Positions 54,228 to 63,133 of a stretch of 64,000 bases of DNA are shown piece by piece. The stretch covers positions 186,001 to 250,000 of the forward strand of contig JAGOAS010000001.1 in assembly GCA_017983795.1 (NCBI GenBank). Direction: 5' to 3'. The first letter of the stretch is position 1, and each line of letters starts with the position of its first letter. The DNA comes from Piscinibacter sp. (GTDB lineage: Bacteria > Pseudomonadota > Gammaproteobacteria > Burkholderiales > Burkholderiaceae_C). Under the pieces are notes generated by a model, which ran no database searches, was not told where the DNA came from, and saw only the letters and a program-made list of their open reading frames with translations. A program made the translations under genes and the position numbers.

Positions 54228-56038
54228 GGTGTGTGGGGCGGTTCGGGTCGATCGGTTGCCGGCGGCCGCAACGGCAGCGTGACGACGAAGCGCGCCCCGC
54301 CGCCTTGGGCATTCTCGACGGCGATTTCGCCGCCATGCGCGCGCACGATGCTCGCGCACAGCGCCAGGCCGATGCCGATCCCGCCCGGCTTGGTCGATTG
54401 GAAGGGATGGAAGGCGCGCTTGCGTTGTTCGTCCGAGAGGCCGGGGCCGTTGTCGGCGACGACGAGAAGGCAGCGCTGCGCATCCGCATCGAGTTCGATC
54501 GAGATGCGCCGCGCAGAGGACGGTTGCGCGTCCGGGGCCTGGAGCGCCTCGAGTGCATTGCGCAGCAGGTTGCCGATCAGTTGTTCGAGCAGCATTGCGT
54601 CGCCGATCACGACGAGCTCGCTGGCCGGCAGGCGCCGCTCGATCGCAACGCCGGCCCGCTCGATGCGCCCGCGTTCCCGCCGCAACGCGTCGGCCAGCAC
54701 CTCCTGCATCACGACGGTGCGCATGCGCACCGGCTGCTGGCGCACCAGCGAACGCAGGCGCTGCATCAGTTCGCCGGCGCGCAGCGCCTGCTCGGCATTG
54801 GCCTGCAAGGTCTCGCGCAGCGCATCGAGCTGCTCGGCAGACGGCGTGCGCGCGGACGGCAGCATGCGCAGCGCCGCCTGGCTGTAGCCGACGATGGCCG
54901 TCAGCGGCTGGTTGAGTTCGTGCGCGATGCCCGAGCCGAGCTCGTCGAGGCTGCGACCGCGCGAGGCCTCGGCGCGGCGTTCGGTGTTCAGCAGATCCTG
55001 CTCGGCGAGCTGGGCACGCTCCCGTTCGCGGCGCGCACCGCGCAGCGCGAGCATCGCGGTGCTGCTGCTGAGCACGAGCAGCGTCCAGGCACTGAACCAC
55101 AGGGCCCAGCCGCCCCAGGCGAAGTCCTGCCAGCGCGCCTGCGCCGTCATTTCGAGCTCGAAGGGCTGGTGCGCCGAGGGCAGGGCGCGGCGCAGCCGCG
55201 TGGCCGGCGGCTCCCATGCCCCTGCTGGCTGCGCGGTGGCCGAGGTTTCGCCGACGTGCCAGAGCAGCGCAGCGCCCGGTTCGACGGCTTCGCCATGCCG
55301 CAGCGTCAGTTGTTCGCCGCGGCCGGCCGACACGCCGCTGAACAGCCGGTCGGCGCGGATCAGCGGCGACAGCAGGTGGTCCGCCTGGGGCGAATCACCG
55401 CCCAATGTGCCTGCGTGCAACCGCAAGGCGCGCACGACGATGTAGCCGCGTCCGCCTTCGACGAGATCGAAGGGAAGGGTCGCCACCGGCTCATCGAGTT
55501 GCGCCGAGCGGCTCGCGGCGGCACGAAAGCGGGTGTCGGCGGTCACGTCGTAGCCGATCACGTCTTGTGCATCGGGCAGTTCCGGTGCCATGAACACGAC
55601 CGGAAAGTGGTAGGGGCGCGGCGGCGCATCGCGCCATCGGCGGTCGCCCTCGAAGTCGAAGTCGCGGATGCGGAAGGGCCGGCCGAGGCGCTCGCTCATG
55701 CGCCGCTCGAACGCCTCGCGCTCGTCGCCCGCCACGTGCGGCTGGTAGCCGATCGTGTAGAGCTGCGGATAGCGGCGCAGCAGCTCGTCGGCGTAGCTGC
55801 GCAGTTCGGGAAACCCCGGGTCGCGCGTCGAGCGCAACAGTGCGACCAGGCCGTCGAGCAGCGCCTCGATCTGGTCGAGCCGCTGCGCCACGGTGGCATA
55901 GGCCTTCTCGAAGTCGCCGGCGAAGCGAGTCCGTTCGCGCTCGACGAAGCGGCTGAACTGCCATGCGCTGCCGAGCAGTGCGCCGGTCAGCCACAGAACC
56001 CCTGCAACTGCCCAGACGCGGCCCGGCCGGGAGCTCAT
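54224..56038 (-). CDS. CHASE-domain sensor histidine kinase
   Basis: A 604-residue membrane kinase. Helix 1 lies at ~8-28 and helix 2 at ~305-325, enclosing a periplasmic CHASE domain (TIGYQPHVAGDEREAFERRM, FEGDRRW, YHFPVVFMAPE, VIGYDVTADTRFRAA). A coiled linker leads to HisKA (GSGIAHELNQPLTAIVGYSQ) and HATPase_c (LLRNALEAL, DNGPGLS, GGIGIGLALCASIV). CHASE domains bind small ligands such as cytokinin-like adenine derivatives or peptides in other systems; the ligand here is unknown. Its start overlaps the stop of a 15-codon frame derived from the metG start (56035-56082), which may carry ribosomes into it. Confidence 0.9.
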   Translation of the reverse strand: MSSRPGRVWAVAGVLWLTGALLGSAWQFSRFVERERTRFAGDFEKAYATVAQRLDQIEALLDGLVALLRSTRDPGFPELRSYADELLRRYPQLYTIGYQPHVAGDEREAFERRMSERLGRPFRIRDFDFEGDRRWRDAPPRPYHFPVVFMAPELPDAQDVIGYDVTADTRFRAAASRSAQLDEPVATLPFDLVEGGRGYIVVRALRLHAGTLGGDSPQADHLLSPLIRADRLFSGVSAGRGEQLTLRHGEAVEPGAALLWHVGETSATAQPAGAWEPPATRLRRALPSAHQPFELEMTAQARWQDFAWGGWALWFSAWTLLVLSSSTAMLALRGARRERERAQLAEQDLLNTERRAEASRGRSLDELGSGIAHELNQPLTAIVGYSQAALRMLPSARTPSAEQLDALRETLQANAEQALRAGELMQRLRSLVRQQPVRMRTVVMQEVLADALRRERGRIERAGVAIERRLPASELVVIGDAMLLEQLIGNLLRNALEALQAPDAQPSSARRISIELDADAQRCLLVVADNGPGLSDEQRKRAFHPFQSTKPGGIGIGLALCASIVRAHGGEIAVENAQGGGARFVVTLPLRPPATDRPEPPHTP

Positions 56039-56049
56039 GTCGCGCGCGC

Positions 56050-56084
56050 CAGGGCGGTGGTGACGAAGAGCTTGCGGGTCATGG
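56050..56084. repeat. Copy of the metG start region
   Basis: These 35 bases are identical to 51227-51261, which hold the first 11 codons of metG and two bases before the ATG. On the minus strand they open a frame [15 protein letters not shown] with its stop overlapping the CHASE-kinase ATG. The bases just beyond, on the mrp side, also resemble those before the true metG ATG. The duplicates bracket the 4.8-kb segment between metG and mrp. Confidence 0.92.
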
Positions 56085-56143
56085 CTGAATTCTAGAAGCG
56101 ATAGACTGCCCTCCCCCGTATCGTCACGCCCACCCGCGCTCCC

Positions 56144-57235
56144 ATGGCCGCCACCGAATCCGCTCTGCTCGACGCCCTCAAGGCCGTCACCGACCCCAAC
56201 ACTGGCAAGGACTTCGTCTCCGGCAGGCAGGTGAAGAACCTGCACATCGAAGGCACCAGCGTGTCCTTCGACGTCGAGCTCGGCTACCCGGCCAAGAGCC
56301 AGCTGCCGGCGCTGCGCCAGGCGCTGATCGCGGCGGCGCGCGGCGTGGCCGGCGTGGAGAACGTGAGCGTCAACATCAACACCAAGGTCACCGCCCACGC
56401 GGTGCAGCGCGGCGTGCAGCTGCTGCCGGGCGTGAAGAATATCGTCGCGGTGGCCTCAGGCAAGGGCGGCGTGGGCAAGAGCACCACGGCGGTCAACCTC
56501 GCGCTGGCGCTGGCCGCCGAGGGCGCGTCGGTGGGCATCCTCGACGCCGACATCTACGGCCCCAGCCAGCCGATGATGATGGGCATCGAGGGCAAGCCCG
56601 AGAGCGTCGACGGCAAGACCATGGAGCCGCTCGAGAACTACGGCGTGCAGGTGATCTCGATCGGCTTCCTCATCGAGCCCGACAACCCGATGATCTGGCG
56701 CGGCCCGATGGCCACCCAGGCGCTCGAGCAGCTGCTGCGCCAGACCAACTGGCGCGAGCTCGACTACCTGATCGTCGACATGCCGCCGGGCACCGGCGAC
56801 ATCCAGCTCACGCTCAGCCAGCGCGTGCCGCTGACCGGCGCGGTGATCGTCACCACGCCGCAGGACATCGCGCTGCTCGACGCGCGCAAGGGCATCAAGA
56901 TGTTCGAGAAGGTGGGCGTGCCCATCCTCGGCATCGTCGAGAACATGGCGGTGCACGTGTGCGAGAAGTGCGGCCACGTCGAGCACATCTTCGGCGCCGA
57001 CGGCGGCAAGAAGATGGCCGCCGAGTACGGCATGGACTACCTCGGCGCGCTGCCGCTGAACCTGTCGATCCGCGTCGACGCCGACTCCGGCCGGCCCTCG
57101 GTGGTGAGCAACCCCGACGGCGAGATCGCCGGCCTCTACAAGTCGGTGGCGCGCCAGGTGGCGGTGAAGATCGCGCAGCGCGCCAAGGACTTCAGCGCCA
57201 AGTTCCCGACCATCACGGTCTCCAAGACCACCTGA
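56144..57235 (+). CDS. apbC: Iron-sulfur cluster carrier protein Mrp/ApbC
   Basis: A 363-residue protein. An N-terminal MIP18/DUF59 domain (~residues 5-80) is followed by a deviant Walker A P-loop ATPase (VASGKGGVGKST near residue 105) and the cluster-binding Cys-x2-Cys at 273/276 (HVCEKCGHVEHIFG). It accepts and hands on iron-sulfur clusters. In related genomes mrp lies head to head with metG; here a segment of about 4.8 kb separates them. It is followed closely by formate dehydrogenase accessory genes, which need such clusters. Confidence 0.95.
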   Translation: MAATESALLDALKAVTDPNTGKDFVSGRQVKNLHIEGTSVSFDVELGYPAKSQLPALRQALIAAARGVAGVENVSVNINTKVTAHAVQRGVQLLPGVKNIVAVASGKGGVGKSTTAVNLALALAAEGASVGILDADIYGPSQPMMMGIEGKPESVDGKTMEPLENYGVQVISIGFLIEPDNPMIWRGPMATQALEQLLRQTNWRELDYLIVDMPPGTGDIQLTLSQRVPLTGAVIVTTPQDIALLDARKGIKMFEKVGVPILGIVENMAVHVCEKCGHVEHIFGADGGKKMAAEYGMDYLGALPLNLSIRVDADSGRPSVVSNPDGEIAGLYKSVARQVAVKIAQRAKDFSAKFPTITVSKTT

Positions 57236-57248
57236 CGCGGGGCACGCG

Positions 57249-57737
57249 ATGGGCTCGCCTCGTCCCGCCGTCCGCGTCGCCGTCGTGATGGAGCGCGAGC
57301 TGCAGCCCAACCGCTGGGAGGCGGTGCGCCATCGCATCGTCGAGGTGCTGCCCATGGAAGAGGCCTTCGGCGAAACGCCGCGCGTGCTGCGCGACGATGG
57401 CAGGCTGCAGCGCACGCTGCACCCGGGCCTGACGGTGGAGCTGTTTCCCGATGAGGGCGAGGGCTACTTCCTCAACCTCGCCAGCGGCGCGCCGGTGTGG
57501 TTCGTGGTCTGGCGCAGCGACGACGAGGATCCGCTGCGCGCCTGGCCCGAGCAGGTGACGCTCTCCTACAACGAGGCCGGCCGGCGCATGGATGCCCAGG
57601 AGAAGGTCGACAACGCGCCGCTGCAGAGCGAGCTGCGCGAGTGGCTGCAGGCCTTCACCGACGAGCACTACAAGCCCGAGCCCAAGCGGCGCAAGCGCCC
57701 GGCCTCGTTCCAGGCGCCCGGCGAGCGCGGCGCGTGA
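57249..57737 (+). CDS. DUF3305 family protein
   Basis: A 162-residue cytoplasmic protein of a family found beside formate dehydrogenase genes in proteobacteria. VAVVMERELQPNRWEAVRHR and EGYFLNLASGAPVWFVVWR are the conserved blocks. Its biochemical role is not known. It starts 13 bases after mrp and ends one base before the DUF3306 gene. Confidence 0.87.
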   Translation: MGSPRPAVRVAVVMERELQPNRWEAVRHRIVEVLPMEEAFGETPRVLRDDGRLQRTLHPGLTVELFPDEGEGYFLNLASGAPVWFVVWRSDDEDPLRAWPEQVTLSYNEAGRRMDAQEKVDNAPLQSELREWLQAFTDEHYKPEPKRRKRPASFQAPGERGA

Positions 57738-57738
57738 G

Positions 57739-58320
57739 ATGGCGATGAGCGAGGACTACGGCTTCTTCGCGCGCTGGTCGCGGCGCAAGGTGCAGCAGCG
57801 CGAACAGCACGAGGCGCCGGTGCCCGAGGCGAAGCCGGCAGCGCCGGTGGCACCGCCGGCCGCAGCGCCCGCCGCGGCCGTGGATGCCGTGCCCCAGCCG
57901 CCCGCCGCCGAAGCGCCGCCGACGCTGGAGGAGGCCGGCGCGCTCACGCCCGCGTCCGACTTCACCCGCTTCGTCGCGCGCGACGTCGCCCCGGAGGTGA
58001 AGAATGCGGCGCTGAAGAAGCTGTTCGCCGATCCGCAGTTCAACCTGATGGATGGCCTGGACATCTACATCGACGACTACGGCAAGCCCGACCCGCTGCC
58101 CGAGGGCATGCTGCGCCAGCTGGCGCAGTCGCAGTTCCTCGGCCTGTTCGACGACGACAAGAAGAAGAGCGACGCGACCGCGCCATCGCTCGCCCCCACC
58201 CTGGAAGCCCCACCCGATGAAGACGCTGATCTGCGACTGCAATCGCACGATGCCGCTGACGCCGCAGAGCCTGGCGCCGGTGAGCCAGGCGCTGGCGAAG
58301 ACGCCGCTGGCGAGCGCTGA
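57739..58320 (+). CDS. DUF3306 family protein
   Basis: A 193-residue protein with a conserved start (SEDYGFFARWSRRKVQ), a long Ala/Pro linker (~25-65) and a conserved core (FTRFVARDVAPEVKNAALKK, DPQFNLMDGLDIYIDDY, LRQLAQSQFLGLF). It accompanies DUF3305 in formate dehydrogenase clusters. The ATG may be at 57739 or 57745. The last ~34 residues overlap the following iron-sulfur gene by 104 bases in another frame; this Ala/Gly/Glu-rich tail looks like a C-terminal extension after loss of an earlier stop. Confidence 0.85.
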   Translation: MAMSEDYGFFARWSRRKVQQREQHEAPVPEAKPAAPVAPPAAAPAAAVDAVPQPPAAEAPPTLEEAGALTPASDFTRFVARDVAPEVKNAALKKLFADPQFNLMDGLDIYIDDYGKPDPLPEGMLRQLAQSQFLGLFDDDKKKSDATAPSLAPTLEAPPDEDADLRLQSHDAADAAEPGAGEPGAGEDAAGER

Positions 58321-60391
58321 GGGGCTGGAGACCGTCCACACCCTGCTGTGCCGCCGCGAGGCCGGCGCCTTCCAGCGCGCCGCCACCTCGGGCGAGCCGC
58401 TGCTGGTGGCCTGCACGCAGGAGAGCCGGTTGTTCCTCGCGCTGGCCGAGCAGACCGAGGGCGCGCCTTCGCTGGCCGAGCGGCCGATCCGCTTCGTCAA
58501 CATCCGCGAGAGCGGCGGCTGGTCGAAGGATGCGAAGGCCGCCGCGCCCAAGCTGGCCGCGCTGCTCGCCGCCGCGCAGCTGCCCGACCCCGAGCCGGTG
58601 GCCACGGTGGGCTACCGCTCGCAGGGGCGCTGCCTGGTGATCGGCGGCGCCGATGCCGCCGCGCGCGCCGCCGCGATGCTGGCCGACAGCCTCGAGCTCA
58701 CGCTGCTGCTGGATCGCGCCGGCGGCGCGCTGCCGCAGGTGCGCGAGCAGGCCGTGCAGGCTGGCCGGCTGACGCGGCTGGCCGGCTGGCTGGGGGCCTT
58801 CAAGGCCGAGTGGGAGAGCAGCAACCCGATCGACCTGGACCTGTGCACGCGCTGCAATGCCTGCATAGACGCCTGCCCCGAGGGCGCGATCGACTTCAGC
58901 TACCAGATCGACCTGGGCGCCTGCCGCAGCCACCGCGATTGCGTCAAGGCCTGCGCGGCCGCCGGCGCGATCGACTTCCAGCGCGCGCCGCAGCGCAGCG
59001 ATGCCGAGTTCGACCTGGTGCTCGATCTGCGCGAGGCGCCCGCCTTCAGCATGCACCAGCCGCCGCAGGGCTACTTCCATGTGGGCGCTGACGAGCGCAA
59101 GCTGGTTGCCGCCGTGCTGGAGCTGCGCGCGCTGGGCCGCGGCGAATTCGAGAAGCCGAAGTACGTGCAGTACCGGCCGCGGCTGTGCGCGCACAGCCGC
59201 AACGAGCGCATCGGCTGCAGCGCCTGCATCGAGGTCTGCTCGGCGCGCGCCATCCGCAGCGATGCCTCGCGCAAGGGCAAGGCCAAGGGCGACAGTGCCG
59301 GCGGCATCGTCGTCGAGCCGCACCTGTGCGTGGGCTGCGGCGCCTGCTCGACGGTCTGCCCGAGCGGCGCGCTGGCCTTCGGCTACCCGGGCGCGGTCGA
59401 CCAGGGCAAGCGCTGGCGCACCCTGCTCGGTGCCTACGCGCGCGCCGGCGGCAAGGACGCCGCGCTGCTGCTGCACAGCGAAGGCGCCGGCGCGCGCATC
59501 ATCGGCGAGCTCGGCCGTGCCGCGCGCACCGATGCCGGCATCCACGGCGTGCCGGCACGCGTGCTGCCGGTGGCGCTGTGGCACACCGCGAGCACCGGCA
59601 TCGAGCTGTGGCTGGCGGCCATCGCCGCCGGCGCCAGCCAGGTGTGGGTGCTGCTCAGCGAGGAGGAAGCGCCCGAGTACCGCGAGGCGCTGGCCGAGCA
59701 GATGGCGGTGGCGCAGGCCATCCTCGCCGGGCTGGGCTACCGCGGCGAACACTTCAAGTGCATCGCGGTGCGCGACGCGCGCGACCTCGCCGAGCTCGAC
59801 GCCGCGCTGCGCGCGCCCGCAGCGCAGGGCGTGGCGCAGCCGGCGCCGCTGGCCGCGCAGGCCGAGAAGCGCGCCACGCTGGAGATCGCGCTCGACCATC
59901 TGCTCGCGCAGGCGCCGGCGCCGGCCGAGAGCATCGAGTTGCCCAGGGCCGGCGCGCCGCTGGGCACGCTGGCGGTCGACGGTGGAAAGTGCACCTTGTG
60001 CCTCAGCTGCGTCGGCGCCTGCCCGGAGGGCGCGCTGCTCGACAACCCCGAGAAGCCGCAGTTGCGCTTCATCGAGAAGAACTGCGTGCAGTGCGGGCTG
60101 TGCGCTGGCACTTGTCCGGAAGACGCAATCGTCTTGCAGCCGCGGCTGTGGCTGGCCGACGGAGGCAAGGCGCGCAAGACGGCGCGCGTGCTCGCCGAGG
60201 CCGAGCCCTATCGCTGCATTCGCTGCGGCAAGCCTTTCGGCACCCTGCGCGCCATCGAGGCGATGATGCTCAAGCTTGCTGGCCACAGCGCCTTCCAGGG
60301 CGAGGCGGCGAAGCGCCTGCAGATGTGCGGCGACTGCCGCGTGATCGACATCCACAGCAATCCGAACGAGACCAAGATCACCGACCTATGA
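58217..60391 (+). CDS. Large multi-cluster 4Fe-4S protein of the formate dehydrogenase region
   Basis: A 724-residue soluble protein that begins MKTLICDCNRTMPL. It has at least five ferredoxin-type cysteine clusters: CTRCNACIDACP, CSACIEVC, CVGCGACSTVCP, CTLCLSCVGACP and CVQCGLCAGTCP, plus CIRCGKPFG near the end. Between them is a region resembling the electron-bridging/hydrogenase delta-subunit type (residues ~430-560). It probably carries electrons or clusters for formate dehydrogenase. The start lies within the DUF3306 gene (104-base overlap) and the end overlaps the TorD-like gene by 4 bases. Confidence 0.88.
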   Translation: MKTLICDCNRTMPLTPQSLAPVSQALAKTPLASAEGLETVHTLLCRREAGAFQRAATSGEPLLVACTQESRLFLALAEQTEGAPSLAERPIRFVNIRESGGWSKDAKAAAPKLAALLAAAQLPDPEPVATVGYRSQGRCLVIGGADAAARAAAMLADSLELTLLLDRAGGALPQVREQAVQAGRLTRLAGWLGAFKAEWESSNPIDLDLCTRCNACIDACPEGAIDFSYQIDLGACRSHRDCVKACAAAGAIDFQRAPQRSDAEFDLVLDLREAPAFSMHQPPQGYFHVGADERKLVAAVLELRALGRGEFEKPKYVQYRPRLCAHSRNERIGCSACIEVCSARAIRSDASRKGKAKGDSAGGIVVEPHLCVGCGACSTVCPSGALAFGYPGAVDQGKRWRTLLGAYARAGGKDAALLLHSEGAGARIIGELGRAARTDAGIHGVPARVLPVALWHTASTGIELWLAAIAAGASQVWVLLSEEEAPEYREALAEQMAVAQAILAGLGYRGEHFKCIAVRDARDLAELDAALRAPAAQGVAQPAPLAAQAEKRATLEIALDHLLAQAPAPAESIELPRAGAPLGTLAVDGGKCTLCLSCVGACPEGALLDNPEKPQLRFIEKNCVQCGLCAGTCPEDAIVLQPRLWLADGGKARKTARVLAEAEPYRCIRCGKPFGTLRAIEAMMLKLAGHSAFQGEAAKRLQMCGDCRVIDIHSNPNETKITDL

Positions 60392-61020
60392 GCGAGCACA
60401 CTTCCGCCCTTGGTTTCGCGACTGCCGACGACGGCGAGGAACTCGCGCGCGCCGAGCTCTACGGCCTGCTCGCGCGGCTGTGGATGGCCGCGCCCGACGA
60501 AGCGCTGCTCGGGCAGTTCCGCGTCGCGGTGACGCAGGCGCCGCAGCAAGGCGCCTTCCTCGAAGCGCCCTGGGGCGCGCTGGTGGCGGCGATGCGCGCG
60601 ACCAGCGTCGATGCGGCCGCCGCCGAGTACGACGCGCTGTTCCAGGGCGTGGGCAAGCCGGAGGTGTTTCTCTACGGCTCCTTCTACCTGAGCGGCTTCC
60701 TCAACGAGCGGCCGCTGGCGGCGCTGCGCGACGAGCTGGCCGCGCTCGGCCTGGCACGCGACGAGACGCGCGGCGAGACCGAAGACCACATCGCCGCCGT
60801 CTGCGAGGTGATGCGCTACCTGATCGCCGGCGACGACGCGGCGGTGTGCAACCTGGAGCGCCAGCGGCGCTTCTTCCGCGCCCAGCTGCAGCCCTGGGGC
60901 GAGAAGCTGTGCGACGCCGTGCAGGCGCATCCGCGCGCGCAGCTCTATGCCGCGCTTGCCGCCTTCACGCGCGCCTTCCTGCAGGTGGAGACGCAGGGCT
61001 TCGACCTGCTCGAGCGGTAG
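60388..61020 (+). CDS. TorD/DmsD-family molybdoenzyme chaperone
   Basis: A 210-residue all-helical chaperone of the TorD type. EYDALFQGVGKPEVFLYGSFYLSGF matches the family core (EYxxLF...PxxPYxS), followed by DHIAAVCEVMRYLI. Such proteins guard the molybdoenzyme until its cofactor is in and it is ready for Tat export. In related genomes the formate dehydrogenase genes follow; here the cluster stops at a REP-like repeat and a convergent kinase gene, so the client must be encoded elsewhere or be lost. Confidence 0.88.
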   Translation: MSEHTSALGFATADDGEELARAELYGLLARLWMAAPDEALLGQFRVAVTQAPQQGAFLEAPWGALVAAMRATSVDAAAAEYDALFQGVGKPEVFLYGSFYLSGFLNERPLAALRDELAALGLARDETRGETEDHIAAVCEVMRYLIAGDDAAVCNLERQRRFFRAQLQPWGEKLCDAVQAHPRAQLYAALAAFTRAFLQVETQGFDLLER

Positions 61021-61052
61021 CTCGCATACCGTTCGCGGTCATCGCATGGATC

Positions 61053-61123
61053 CCGTTCGGGCTGAGCTTGTCGAAGCCCACCGCGTGCCACGCACGGCCC
61101 TTCGACAGGCTCAGGGCGAACGG
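61053..61123. repeat. REP-like palindrome between convergent genes
   Basis: CCGTTCGGGCTGAGCTTG on the left and CAGGCTCAGGGCGAACGG on the right, with inner TCGAAGCC/GGCCCTTCGA, the third copy of this repeat. It sits between the ends of the TorD-like gene and the convergent kinase gene and may act as a two-way terminator. Confidence 0.88.
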
Positions 61124-61134
61124 AGTACTTCGTA

Positions 61135-63120
61135 TCAGCGCGCCTTGCCGTCGACGCGCAGCAGCACGCTAAATACCGCGCCGCCTTCGGCACGGTTGGC
61201 GGCGCGGATGTCGCCGCCGTAGCGCTCGACGATGCTGCGGCTGATCCACAGGCCCAGGCCGGTGCCGTCTTTCTTGTGCGTGACGAAGGGCTGGAACAGC
61301 TCGGCCAGCACCTCGCTCGCGAGGCCGGCGCCGGTGTCCATCACGTCGATCTCCACGCCCTCCGCGCCGGCGTCGCGCGTCGCCAGCGTCAGCGTGCCGC
61401 CCTCGGGCATCGCATGCACCGCGTTGACCAGCAGGTTGACGATCACCTGCTGCAGCTCGTTGCGGTTGATGGCCGGCCGGCGCGTCGCGTGCAGCTCGCG
61501 CCGCAGCACGATGTTCGTGCGCACCAGCAGGTGCGCCACCAGCACCAGGCAGCTTTCCAGCACCGGCGCGAGCTCGACCTCGTCGACGTAGCCGGCGAAC
61601 TCGTTGGGGCGCGCGAACTGCAGCAGCTGGGTCACGATGAGCCGCATGCGCTCGACCTGCTCGTCGACCAGCCTCAGCTCGCCGGCCACGCGCTGTGCAT
61701 CGGCGCCGAGCAGCTCGCGCGCCAGGTCGAGGTTGCCCTGGATCACCGCGATCGGGTTGTTCACCTCGTGCGCGATGCTGGCGGTGAGCTGGCCCACCGC
61801 GGCGAGCTTCTCGCTGCGCACCAGCTGCTGCTGCGCGGCCTCCAGCGCGCGCGTGCGCTCGGCCACCTTGGCGTCGAGCTCGGCGTTCCAGCGCTCCAGC
61901 GCGCGGGTCTTCTCGGCGATCACGTCGAGCAGGTGGTCGAGGTGGCCGGCGAGCTGGCCGATCTCGTCGTGGCTGGCCACCGGCCCGACGCGCGCGCCCA
62001 TCTCGCCGCCCTCGACGCGCTGCATGGTCTGCGCCATCTGCTCGATGGGCCGGAAGATGCCGCGCGCGCCGCGCAGCGAGAGCAGCGCCGCGCCGATCAT
62101 CACGGCGAAGAAGATCAGCCCGATGGCCGCCAGCGCGCCGTATTTCAGCCAGGTGAAGGGCTGTTCGAGGAAGCCGACGTAGAGCATGCCGACGCGCCGG
62201 CCCGCGCCGTCGACCAGCGGCTCGTAGGCCGACACGTACCAGTCGCCGACCACGAAGGCGCGGTCCAGCCAGGTGGCCCCTTCGCCGAGCACGGCGTCGC
62301 GCACGGTCTGCGAGACGCGCGTGCCGATCGCGCGCGTGCCGGGGTCGGCGCCGAACAGGCGCACGTTGGTGCTGATGCGCACGTCGTCGAGGAACAGCGT
62401 GGCCGTGCCCTGGCTGCCGAAGGGCAGCGAGCCGGCCGGATAGACGATCTCGTTGATGTGGTCGATGAAGGCCAGGTTGCGGTTGAGCAGCACGCCGGCC
62501 TGCACGTGGCCGATGAGCGAGCCGTCGGCGGCCAGCACGGGCGCGTTGGCCAGCACCACCATGGCGCGGTCTTCCTGCGCGCGTGTGGTGGGCGCGGCGT
62601 TGCGCGTGGGCACCAGCGGCACGGTCACGCGCGGCAGCAGCGCCGGCGCGAGCGCGCGCAGTTCGGCCAGGCTCAGCACTTCCACGGTGGCATGGCGCAT
62701 GGCCTCGGCGCGCGGCCGCAGCGTCGGCGCGGCGGCGAGCGCCGCGTCGGGGCCGGAATCGCTCGCCAGCAGCGTGCCGTCGTTGCGGCGCAGGTTGACG
62801 AAGTCCAGCGCCTCGCGCGCCTTGAAGCGCTGCAGCAGCGTCACCAGCTCGCCCGAGGCGGGGCGCGCCAGCGCGAGCTGCAGCGCATGCGACTCGGCCA
62901 CCGCCGCCGCGCTCGCGCCCACCTCGCCGAGCACACGCTCGAAGTAGCCGTTGGCCACGGCCAGGTCGGAGCGCACCTTGGTGATCAGCAGCCGGTCGAA
63001 GGCGAGGTTGGCCCAGGCGAGCAGGATCACGCCCAGCAGCGGCAGCACCAGCGCCAGCGGCACCAGCACCATCGCCAGCAGCTTGCCGCGGATGGGCAGG
63101 TCGCGGAAGCGGCGCAGCAT
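61135..63120 (-). CDS. Cache-domain sensor histidine kinase
   Basis: A 661-residue membrane kinase. Helix 1 lies at ~13-38 and helix 2 at ~325-350. Between them is a large periplasmic sensor of Cache type (VNLRRNDGTLLASDSGPD, GTRVSQTVRDAVLGEG, YEPLVDGAGRRVGMLYVGF). HAMP and a coiled coil follow, then HisKA (ASIAHEVNNPIAVIQGNLDLA) and HATPase_c (QVIVNLLVNAVHAMPEGG, DTGAGL, GTGLGLWISRSIV). The layout suits a sensor of small carboxylates or amines. It follows the sigma-54-type regulator gene on the same strand, 13 bases apart, and is its partner. Confidence 0.92.
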   Translation of the reverse strand: MLRRFRDLPIRGKLLAMVLVPLALVLPLLGVILLAWANLAFDRLLITKVRSDLAVANGYFERVLGEVGASAAAVAESHALQLALARPASGELVTLLQRFKAREALDFVNLRRNDGTLLASDSGPDAALAAAPTLRPRAEAMRHATVEVLSLAELRALAPALLPRVTVPLVPTRNAAPTTRAQEDRAMVVLANAPVLAADGSLIGHVQAGVLLNRNLAFIDHINEIVYPAGSLPFGSQGTATLFLDDVRISTNVRLFGADPGTRAIGTRVSQTVRDAVLGEGATWLDRAFVVGDWYVSAYEPLVDGAGRRVGMLYVGFLEQPFTWLKYGALAAIGLIFFAVMIGAALLSLRGARGIFRPIEQMAQTMQRVEGGEMGARVGPVASHDEIGQLAGHLDHLLDVIAEKTRALERWNAELDAKVAERTRALEAAQQQLVRSEKLAAVGQLTASIAHEVNNPIAVIQGNLDLARELLGADAQRVAGELRLVDEQVERMRLIVTQLLQFARPNEFAGYVDEVELAPVLESCLVLVAHLLVRTNIVLRRELHATRRPAINRNELQQVIVNLLVNAVHAMPEGGTLTLATRDAGAEGVEIDVMDTGAGLASEVLAELFQPFVTHKKDGTGLGLWISRSIVERYGGDIRAANRAEGGAVFSVLLRVDGKAR

Positions 63121-63133
63121 CGGCCGGTGCGGC

